Positions 18,419 to 26,163 of a stretch of DNA of 26,163 bases are shown here, one piece after another. Under the pieces are notes generated by a model. That model worked only from the letters and a program-made list of their open reading frames with translations. It was not told where the DNA came from and ran no database searches. This stretch comes from Plakobranchus ocellatus. Taxonomy: Eukaryota; Mollusca; Gastropoda; Plakobranchidae. The translations under genes were made by a program, and so were the position numbers. Within the stretch, counting starts at the first letter, position 1; each line of letters begins with the position of its first letter. The stretch is from positions 475,439-501,601 of the forward strand of contig BLXT01000154.1 in NCBI GenBank assembly GCA_019648995.1, in the 5' to 3' direction.

Positions 18419-18510
18419 GTAGCACCATCACAGGTATCACTTCCCCTACCTCTCCCAACTCTTTTACATATACCACTACCACTACTACTTCTGCTGCTGC
18501 TACTATATTT
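18028..18510. repeat. Large composite triplet-repeat block (CAT, CTG, CCG/CCA, TAC/CCA)
   Basis: Successive sub-blocks: cat/cac (18038-18050), ctg/cta (18060-18180), ccaccg/ccgccg (18181-18215), ctg (18213-18228) and tac/cac (18270-18415), then scattered triplets to ~18500. Both strands give long homopolymeric frames (Ser, Val, Ala), which are by-products. Triplet phase is kept through most of the block, as expected from expansion and interconversion of related triplets. Confidence 0.9.
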
Positions 18511-20943
18511 TTGGTACTTGTTAAGAACCATCTGCATTTCTTCCCTGTTTTTATTTGTCTGGATAGCTAGTTGAATTTTGGCCAATTAAGGTAGTATAAA
18601 TTAAACGCTGTCAAATTTAACCTGAGAGAGAAAAATAGTCCCAGAGAATTGAATATCTAGAATCTTTTTAAAATTTCCTTTGCTGAATTTTCAAATAGTT
18701 TTTAGCGTTGTTGACAAAACTGAGAGCGCCTAAAAGAGTAGTCGCCATTTGAAAGCGGTTTGAAAGAAAAAACAAAAAAGAATACATACTGCACAGTAAC
18801 ACTTATTTAAGGATAGTTGAAGATACAAATTAAAAAAAAAAAAAATCTACAGTCTAATCATAGCCATGCAGGAAACAGTCAACGAAACACATAAGGAAAA
18901 CAACGAATGAGTTGTAAAAAAAAACAACCCAATAGTTGTGTACTATTATTAAGACGCAATGTAAGATATTTCGATTCTTGTCACCATGAAGTGGCCCTTT
19001 TCCCCCAGTCCGGGCCTTTCACCAAGTTTCTCCCTTGTGATCGCTATATTTAGACATGACGCTCTTTCAGTCGTCATTGTATGTTGGAGGTAATTTTTTG
19101 ACTGCTAATCTATTCTAATAATAATCTTTACAACTTTACAAGACTCGCTGCACACACCATTAAAATTTGGTAACGGATTCACGGATCTTGTAGCAGAGTA
19201 TCAATGAGAACTTTGATAAGGTTAGATGGACTTCTTATGTATTTGTAATACAGCTCAATCGGTTCGATAGCGAGCCAAAAAGCTTGAAAACAACAGAATT
19301 TCAAAATTGGTCAGATGTCATCATTGTAACCCGCTATCCGTGGAAAGAAAAAAAAAATGTTGGTTGGAACGAAAAAAAAAAACAGCGGAAAAGCAAACGG
19401 CTTTGGTGATCTCACTATTGTGACTTCCCTGAAACAAAAGAATTTGTTTTTTTTTAATTTAAAAAGTAAACTAATAATATGCGCACCCCCCCCCAATCTT
19501 TTTTAAACAACACCCACCCACCCTTTTTTCGGTTTCCTTTTTTTTCCTTTGCGCGCGACATACTCAATCATTTCCGAGTCTTTGTTATCTTTTTAGATTG
19601 CTGAAACCCCCTTTTTATGTTCAAACTTTAAGGCTTAGCCTATTTTTTTTAAAATAGTAAACTCACTGTCTCAACCAAAAGATGAATGTAGAGTAAAAAG
19701 ACATGAGTAAGATTAGATTAAGCCTATTATTTACAGACAATTTTGACCAGAATCAAACATCCCTTATCCCAGAAAAAAAAAAAAAAGTTAATTCCAGACT
19801 AGACCTAAAAAAAAGTCTGTTTTCTTTTTTTTTTCAAATATTTTTTTTATTGAACAAAAAATTTTGTCGTGCAACGGCCCATCACCTTTAATCATAAACC
19901 CTTTACAAGTAAACGTAAACATTACGAATAGTCTTAAAATATTTGAGAATTGCAAGGGTGGAAGAAATGGATGAGTCTAAGATTTCTATTCTTGTTGTAA
20001 TTAAGGTTAACGATATCTTGGTTTGAATAGCTGATCTTTTTAGAGAAGTCATTTATCTGCGTTTGTTCGTCAGGTGACCTACATTTCCTGGGAGTTTGTT
20101 GAGAAACAATGGGCATCATGTCTTAGGAAATTTCTAGTTTCTTATCATGATAAGATCGCAACGGAGGGACACAGTCCATCCATTCACTGAATACGATTAT
20201 AAATTCTCAATAAAACTCTAGGTTTTTTTTTCTTCAAATAATGTGAACCTACGACCAAAACTGAACTCGTAAAAAAGCGTATCTAAAAAGGAAACGATAG
20301 AAGTAACAAGGTCCATTTACAATATTATAATTCGGATCGTTTGTCTTCCGTTTTAAAGACCGACATTTTTGTACGTGCTTCAAAGTATTATTTCCATCAT
20401 TTTTTTATTGCGAAAAAATTGGATTTAGTCATTATTTATAGCTACAACATTTGTTCTCGAGAAATGCAGAAAGAGGTGAGATCCTTTGTATCACTATTAT
20501 ATATTGTACCATTGGGATTTACAACGGTTAAATCTGACATAATAGAGCTATCTAGTAACTAGACAGACTTCTGAAAAACGTTCTTCCTTCCTGCGAGGGA
20601 TTTTTTTTTTTTTTTTTTGCGGGCCCTGGTGATGATTTTTGTAAATTTTGTGTAATCCCGGAATGAATTAAGTTATGGATGTCAAGATGTGTTGGAATAA
20701 GAAGGAGTCAGAGTTTCTATTCTATTGGCTAATTTTGAGGGAAACAAGGAAAAAAAAAAAGAAAATGACGCAATTGAACTTAGTGCCCTCATATCAAAAA
20801 CATCCTTGTAAACACTGGTTATTGTTAGATACTTATAAATATGACCTTTCCAGAAACTACTGGATGCGTGAAGTGTATTTTAAAGAAGGAGAAAAAGAAA
20901 ACAAAACAAAAAAAAAAAAACAAAGCAAGATCGTTTCAACTTC
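18511..20943. other. Gene-free AT-rich flank
   Basis: No supported gene. Contains long A/T homopolymers, a C9 run at about 19486-19494 and the 14-bp palindrome cttatcatgataag (20141-20154). Frames of 60-90 codons here (for example 20675-20947) are Lys/Phe-rich translations of homopolymers. Confidence 0.5.
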
Positions 20944-21156
20944 TTAACCATTTTATCGCAGTTATGACTTGGGCCCTTCCTTATTGTATTCCCTTCAATG
21001 ATAAATCCATTTAAAGACTTTTTTTTCTCTTTTGCTGGATATCCTGGCTGTTTTGTTTTAAATGAATGAGTACCCTCAGCTGTCTTTTTTTCGGCTCAAA
21101 ATATTACTAAATTTGGACCTTAAGCCCGTAAAATCGGCTCAGTATGAATGGGTTAA
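20944..21156. mobile_element. Candidate 213-bp TTAA-flanked miniature element
   Basis: TTAACCATTTTATCGCAG begins at 20944. The reverse complement from 21156 reads TTAACCCATTCATACTGAG. They share TTAACC(C)ATT and several later bases. A direct repeat, tcggctca, occurs twice near the right end. The short length and weak repeat identity make this tentative. Confidence 0.3.
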
Positions 21157-21966
21157 CTGATTCACTACCAGTACATTTGGGAGAACGACTTTTTTATAGG
21201 ATAAAACCATATAAATCATAATATGAAATTGAAGGGAAATGGATGCACGTGTAGTTTCTACAAATAAGCACAAAAAGAAAAACTGTTCTTTTTTTTTTCA
21301 TTTTGAAAATACAGCAAACTCAATTGTAAAAATTTGAAAAAAAAAAAAAAAAAATTCAATAAAAAATGACCATGTATTAGAACACAGCGCTCAATCTACT
21401 GATAATCTACTGGCCTTGAAAGGTAAATTTATATAAATTGTGATTACATAAGCATTTATACACCAAAAATGTGGAAAAAAAGTTTAAATACTTTTTTATT
21501 TATAGCAAAAATAGAAATTACTATCAATTTGATACATTACAGCCCTTGATGGACATATTATATATTAAAAATGGAACAAAATGTCTATGTAAACAACTCT
21601 TTCTAACGTTCAAACACTGTGAAAAAGGAAAAGAAGTGTAAAACACGAGCATGCGCACAAATTAGTTGACTTACATTTAGTGCTTCATACAAATATTAAC
21701 GTGAAAGATTGGATAAATTTCAGTGTAATATCTGGACTAAATATAGAATAATTTATATCGGATTTAGGATTGCGAGTATGAACTTAAATGAATTTTTCAG
21801 TTAAAAAAAAAAAAGCAACAACAAAAAACTTAAGCGATAGCTTGAAATCGTGAAGAAAATAGGACCACTAACAAGACCAAAGTTCTAGATAATTTATGGT
21901 CACTTAAAAAAAAAAAAAATACTGTCAAAAAACATATTTATATCAATTCTAGTTTTCAAAGGTAAT

Positions 21967-21968
<2 letters not shown>
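21157..21968. other. No gene seen
   Basis: AT-rich flank with A-runs (21337-21352, 21803-21814, 21906-21919). Nothing recognised. Confidence 0.5.
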
Positions 21969-22029
<61 letters not shown>

Positions 22030-22046
22030 TTATATTATATAAAACA
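21969..22046. repeat. TA-rich microsatellite
   Basis: About 27 uninterrupted (TA) units pass into interrupted TATA/TTATA sequence. Prone to cruciform formation and length change. Confidence 0.95.
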
Positions 22047-22074
22047 ACATTTAATGTATTAAAAATAACAAAAG

Positions 22075-22103
22075 AGCTCCATGTCTGAGCTGGCCATGGA
22101 GCT
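22075..22103. repeat. 9-bp inverted repeat (agctccatg / catggagct)
   Basis: Exact arms at 22075-22083 and 22095-22103 with an 11-base loop, followed by a related actccatgaagct at about 22111-22123. No function assigned. Confidence 0.6.
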
Positions 22104-22327
22104 ATTGATCACTCCATGAAGCTAGCTGATACATTTAAAAGATAACTTTATTATTTTACAAAGATATCAAATTCACATAAATACTTCAATAAAACCAATA
22201 GGGCTTCTTGTAAAATACACCGGCGTTATAAACCTTTTAGCTGCCCATCAACGCAGCACAGGACAGGAAGCCATCACAAAACAAGACAAGCTCAATGAGA
22301 TTAGAACCGTCGATAAAATGAGGTGGT

Positions 22328-22404
22328 AATTGTCACTTAAATGAAGTGACAATTATCTCTTTAATGAGATACCAATTGCCACTTTAATGAAGTATTAATT
22401 AATA
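22328..22404. repeat. Hairpin cluster with 11-bp perfect stem
   Basis: aattgtcactt (22328-22338) and aagtgacaatt (22344-22354) are exact reverse complements around a 5-base loop. Next come atctc-tttaat-gagat and a degenerate second copy, aattgccactttaatgaagt (22374-22393), so the (aattgYcactttaatgaagt) module repeats. Confidence 0.65.
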
Positions 22405-22437
22405 CATGATTTATCTTTAGTCACTAAAGCAAGCAGT

Positions 22438-22731
22438 TTATGTTTTTTTATTTTCCTCGAGTATTTTCCTTTTCTTATGCAGGTCTATTTGATAGCCCTG
22501 TAAGTACAGCATAGTGTTAGACTCTACTGACTTAACAGACATTTTACCTACCAACTTTGAATTGATGTGTTCGGCTGTCTTGTGGCATGCGGTGCTCAAT
22601 GAAATAGTTGCTGACGAAGATTGAGTTTTGCTCTCACACAAAGTCTTAAATCCGAAGTGAACAACGAATTCATGTGCAAAGCAAAGAGCAAGTACGTCCT
22701 GACAAGCACAATATGCCCTCTGACAATGCAT
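22438..22731 (-). CDS. Unassigned minus-strand ORF, 97 codons
   Basis: ATG at 22731 and stop at 22438. The protein has a balanced composition unlike the homopolymer-driven frames nearby (for example FAHEFVVHFGFKTLCESKTQ and NSKLVGKMSVKSVESN) and ends in the basic stretch LHKKRKILEENKKT. An AATAAA on the same strand overlaps the stop-codon region (about 22445-22450). I do not recognise the family, and no flanking splice sites or promoter convince me. It may be a terminal exon, a transposon remnant or chance. Confidence 0.2.
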   Translation of the reverse strand: MHCQRAYCACQDVLALCFAHEFVVHFGFKTLCESKTQSSSATISLSTACHKTAEHINSKLVGKMSVKSVESNTMLYLQGYQIDLHKKRKILEENKKT

Positions 22732-22741
22732 AATAATAGTC

Positions 22742-23523
22742 TATCGGTGTCTATCTTTCATTTCCAATAAATTAAGCATTGAATAATATTCCTTGACTTA
22801 ATTTGAATTCAAACATCAACTTCTTGTGGTCCATTAGTGTTGATTTAGTTACGAAAGTCATTAATTTGTTTTAAAATTTTCCCCCCATCACAAATCTCCT
22901 TACCTTATGGAAACATAGTCCTTAAATTCTTCAGCTGAGAGTTGACTGGATATTCAATTAAAAGGTTCTTCAACGATTACAAGTTGTACATTCTTTCCAG
23001 TTTTGATAATCAAAAAATCTTTTTTTTATTTTTAAATCGAGTCCAACTTTTATCCTTTTGTGTGCTTGCTTTTCTTGCCATTCTGGTTTTAATTGTTTTT
23101 TTTTTTTTGTTTTTTTTGAAGATTTCCCTCAAATTTCCAATCCGTTCTGTGATGCCAGATTTCGAAGTGTTGTATCAATTTGTAATCTACTAGATTTTGG
23201 ATAAATACAACTTTTTAATGTGCATTCCGAAACGTACGCTGATATAGACACACAAATAAGGGAGAATAGCAAATAGGGCTTGTCTATGTTTTTGATTTGA
23301 AAGAGAAATAACTAAATTGTAAAAGGAGACTCGTATCAATGCAAATTTCTGTTCATTAGAATAAAAGTTTTGTGTACCCTTATTTACCCAAAGTATATTA
23401 TCAAACAGACTCATTTGTGCATGTTTTACTATGAGTACACTAGTCGTCATTCTGCATCTTGACGAGATAATTTTCGACCCGTTAACCTCGAAAGAGTGAG
23501 TGAGTGTTTAAGAAAAGAAGAAA
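22742..23523. other. No gene seen
   Basis: AT-rich flank. Phe/Leu-rich frames (22942-23193) reflect T-runs. Confidence 0.5.
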
Positions 23524-23553
23524 GGGTGGGTAAGGGGGAGGGGGGGGGGGGGG
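23524..23553 (+). repeat. G-run with G-quadruplex pattern
   Basis: GGG-T-GGG-TAA-GGGGG-A-G14 fits G3+N1-7 four times on the + strand. It is isolated in otherwise AT-rich DNA. Confidence 0.8.
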
Positions 23554-23747
23554 TTAAGAAGAAATAAATATATTGCTTTCATATTCTGAATACAAAAAGC
23601 ATGATGAGCAGTCTCAGAGATGAAAATGTGGTGAAGAAATACAAACGAGACCTTATACAAGCAAGGCAGCTGATGATAATGATGAATTATAGTTTGAAAA
23701 AGTTTTCTAGTATAGCTTCGGTTTGCTAAAAAGAGGAACGGAGAACG

Positions 23748-23784
23748 AGCGAGCGAGCGAGCAAGAGAGAAAGAGAGAGAGAAT

Positions 23785-23818
<34 letters not shown>

Positions 23819-23880
23819 AAGAGTGAAGAAAGGGAGAGAGGGAGAGAGAGAGATGAAAAGAGAGAAGAGAGAGAGAGAAG

Positions 23881-23935
<55 letters not shown>
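23748..23935. repeat. GAGC/GA-rich microsatellite
   Basis: Starts with four gagc units, then (ga)n broken by a/g interruptions, and ends in a pure (ga) run of about 24 units. Arg/Glu and Ser/Leu frames over it are artefacts. Confidence 0.95.
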
Positions 23936-23938
<3 letters not shown>

Positions 23939-24843
23939 TTATGCAGGCTGAAAATTGACAGGCAAAATAAAAGAAAAACGTGCAATTTTACTAACACAGC
24001 CAAACTAAGTTTGATCATCTCTCGGTGTATTGGTCAGTTTTATAATACCCAATCATACAGCCGCGGCCATCTTTAGTCATGATCAAAGGGTAAGCTAGGT
24101 CTGATCTATCCCATCTCGTCTAGTCAATCATTATTGCTGTGCACCCAAGCGGTCAGATAGGAGATTATGATACGACATCGAAGGTCAAATTTTTTCTGAG
24201 ACAGCAATGGTTTGAAGCTTTGAGAAAACTTATGATTTTCCCGCAATGGTTATTTATTATTTTTTTTTTTTAGCTTTGTGTTTTAGTACTCTGTATTCTC
24301 GATTTTCTTTTTATTCTATCTATACTATATTTGCGTACTTTGAACTTTATGTCACGTAAAACTCGTGAACAGAACAGAATGACTTTTAAGTTTGTATGAA
24401 AGACTAACTGTGGCGGAAGGATGCACTGAATATGTGTAGAAGTCCAAATTCTATATTCTTCTACTTTTTTGTTATTATACTGTTTCCTCAAAATATAATT
24501 CAGAATTTTACGATTAGCCATGTTTTTAACTTTCAAATGTATAGGCCTACATTTCCGGTTTATAATTGTTTTCATTGAGGCCATAGAAACACACATATCA
24601 ATGACTTTCATTCAAGGCTGCTTTGGTAGCGAAAATCTGGATTTTACTTTTTAGCTTAGATATCTAAATCAAGGCGTCATTTTCTAGATCCAGATAGGCC
24701 TCATTAGGCCTGCAGATCTAGATTCAAGGTCTTGTTGTAGCTTTAGATCCACGATAATCTAGATCTAAACTAGTAGGAATGCATTACTTTAATCGTTCAG
24801 GAGTTTTACGAAAAATAATATTCAAAGTACACACAAAGGAATA
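23936..24843. other. No gene seen; palindrome-rich tail
   Basis: Contains aagatggccgcgg on the minus strand at about 24061-24073, a YY1-like/CpG motif without an adjoining gene. Clustered TCTAGATC and AGGCCT palindromes occur at 24680-24772. No supported coding region. Confidence 0.4.
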
Positions 24844-25026
24844 CCTCGGCATCTCATTTTATTTCATGCGGCGCTCATTTTATTCTTATCTAGATTCTAG
24901 GATTTCTTTAGATCTTAGTTTTGAAGCGGCATCTCATGTCAACACTTGGATTATTTGTACTATACCTACTCTCTCTCTCTCTCTCCTTTCCTCTCCCTCC
25001 TTGTCTCTATGTTTTCTTTGAATCAC
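24844..25026. repeat. Dispersed repeat, copy B (paired with 7893-8048)
   Basis: Same ordered landmarks as copy A: ctcggcatctcattttattt, tctagattctagg, tttagatct, ttgtactatacctactct, a CT-rich tract enlarged here by a (CT)n microsatellite (24970-24986), then tttgaatca. It abuts the SINE that starts next to it, so it may be the SINE's 5' flank or part of a composite element. Confidence 0.6.
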
Positions 25027-25270
25027 AGTGCAGTTGGCTACCACCCAAGAGGTCCGAGGTTCGATTCCCAGTCCGGACCAAATCAAATTTTCATTGCTCC
25101 TCTGTGTCCACCCAGCACTAAATGGGTAGCTAGGTCTCTTAAGACCCGGCGAAAGTAAAGGCGGCGAGGAAAGTAATGGCAAACTACCTCAAATGCCGAA
25201 TACCAAGAACAATGAGGACCCTACTTCTGGTTCCCCGATGCTTGGTCTAAGCATGGGACCCAATTTTTAC
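25027..25270 (+). mobile_element. tRNA-derived SINE
   Basis: gcagttggctaccac resembles the tRNA D-arm/A-box 3' part. GGTTCGATTCC at about 25059-25069 is a perfect pol III B box, enclosed by ggtccg...ccggacc. A conserved-looking body follows (cacccagcactaaatgggta, ggcggcgaggaaagtaatgg). The A box looks incomplete, suggesting 5' truncation. It cannot form a normal cloverleaf with acceptor stem and anticodon, so it is not a tRNA gene. The 3' border is uncertain and might extend to about 25325. Confidence 0.65.
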
Positions 25271-25733
25271 TTAAGCCATCTGTGTATTTTACAATGACAG
25301 CGGGTACCCCAGTCGTGTAAGGTTACAAGATTCTAAATTTTGGTTCCATTGGGATTTTTGTATATTCAATTAAAGCAATGAAGTGAGCAAGTTAAAAAGC
25401 GGATTGGAAAATATAAATAATTTTAGATTTGAAATTTTCAGTATCCTCCGACTGTGTTGTGTTTATTGTCGCGAGAAAATAGTATTGTACACCCCTGTGG
25501 ACACACAGTGAAACATTAGATCTTTTCGGTCAGATATTAAAAATCCTTTCTGGTGCAAATCACTGAAAGTGAAGGACTCGTAAGATTAAAAAAAAATAGT
25601 GTACAGTCGTTGAGTCTCAGATGAACTCTTGAGATAATGATATGAACCATTTCACACGTACAAGTCAAGCATCAAGTGTGAATAGTCTTGTCTCCTCACC
25701 CCTCCCCCTTTCCCCCTATCTCTTTCCACACAT
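25271..25733. other. No gene seen
   Basis: AT-rich flank after the SINE. No frame or RNA supported. Confidence 0.5.
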
Positions 25734-25787
<54 letters not shown>

Positions 25788-25802
25788 TATGTGTGAGAGA
25801 GA
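25734..25802. repeat. (CA)n(GA)n microsatellite
   Basis: About six CA units followed by about twenty GA units, then interrupted GA. Confidence 0.95.
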
Positions 25803-25985
25803 GATAGAAGTGTCGACTAAAGAAGAGAGAGACCGAGAGAGCGATAATTCTCTATTCTCCCTCCTCATTCATAAAAAATATTATTCTTATTATATAGATG
25901 CTTTATTTAAATTCGCATGTGGGTGTATATTCACTTGTAAGTTCCTGTATTAATATTCTATGTACGTCTTAATACATAATTGTAT

Positions 25986-25993
25986 GTATATAT

Positions 25994-26047
<54 letters not shown>

Positions 26048-26163
26048 ATTATACATATTTACTACTTTGTGTATATTACGTCTATGAAGAGTGAATATTT
26101 ATATGTGTGTGTATATGTGTATGTATATGTGTATGTATGTATGTATGTGTATATATATATATG
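25986..26163. repeat. (TA)n and TATG/TGTA microsatellite cluster at the right edge
   Basis: (TA)n at 25986-26040 with one TAAT interruption, then gtatgtaattatacat and a second block of (tg)/(tatg)/(ta) repeats from about 26100 to the end of the window. Confidence 0.9.

Noticed and set aside
18130-18585. Ser/Ala-rich minus-strand frame of 151 codons and a Val-rich overlapping frame
   Set aside because: Both are translations of the triplet-repeat block. The residue type changes only with the reading phase, and no unique protein sequence supports them.
24060-24075. Promoter at the minus-strand AAGATGGCCGCGG motif
   Set aside because: The ATG in it stops after five codons and there is no adjoining exon on either strand. 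A motif alone is not enough.
23707-24076. Arg/Glu-rich (+) and Ser/Leu-rich (-) frames
   Set aside because: Products of the GA microsatellite, with no independent coding evidence.
25027-25100. A functional tRNA gene at the GGTTCGATTCC B box
   Set aside because: No acceptor stem or anticodon arm can be drawn and the A box is incomplete. A SINE body follows instead.

Overview
The window looks like AT-rich genomic DNA from an invertebrate. Introns with GT/AG borders, abundant microsatellites, non-LTR retrotransposon remains, SINE-like tRNA-derived segments and TTAA-flanked DNA elements all point to a metazoan. Frequent AGATCT/TCTAGA and AGGCCT palindromes would fit a marine mollusc, possibly a gastropod, but that is an impression and not a proof. 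Nothing bacterial, viral or CRISPR-like is visible.

The one gene I can identify with confidence runs on the + strand from about 2609 to 15352. It is the 3' (C-terminal) part of a RECQL5 (RecQ-like DNA helicase 5) orthologue: seven coding exons at 2609-2750, 3287-3388, 5330-6709, 8240-8434, 12168-12269, 13992-14064 and 15261-15352. They splice in one open frame of about 690 codons. They carry the linker before the RNA polymerase II-interacting region, a KIX-like segment, an FxTA RAD51-binding motif, a long Ser-rich low-complexity stretch, a basic patch and a C-terminal SRI domain. The ATPase/helicase core must lie left of position 1.

Layout: 262-1340 (-) is a decayed RTE-like LINE. 1833-2465 is a long imperfect inverted repeat. 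2609-15352 is the RECQL5 part. Its largest intron (8435-12167) holds a short piggyBac-like element with an acidic ORF, a second acidic minus-strand exon-like ORF, a SINE-like segment and a diverged ~250-bp tandem repeat. The next intron holds an ~810-bp TTAA-flanked element interrupted by an assembly gap. From 15353 to the right end (10.8 kb) I see 3' UTR/flank, a 22-24-bp minisatellite, several hairpins, a large triplet-repeat block, a small TTAA-flanked candidate, AT/GA/TG microsatellites and a tRNA-derived SINE, but no confident second gene.

I did not find a new multi-gene system. The best leads are: (a) a strong upstream splice acceptor in RECQL5 that would give a premature stop 49 bp before the productive one; (b) loss of the mammalian-type PCNA-binding box from the SRI helix, with alternative PIP-like peptides elsewhere; (c) a ~630-bp hairpin-forming intronic inverted repeat; (d) three independent TTAA-flanked elements; and (e) an intronic repeat unit seen at several places in RECQL5.
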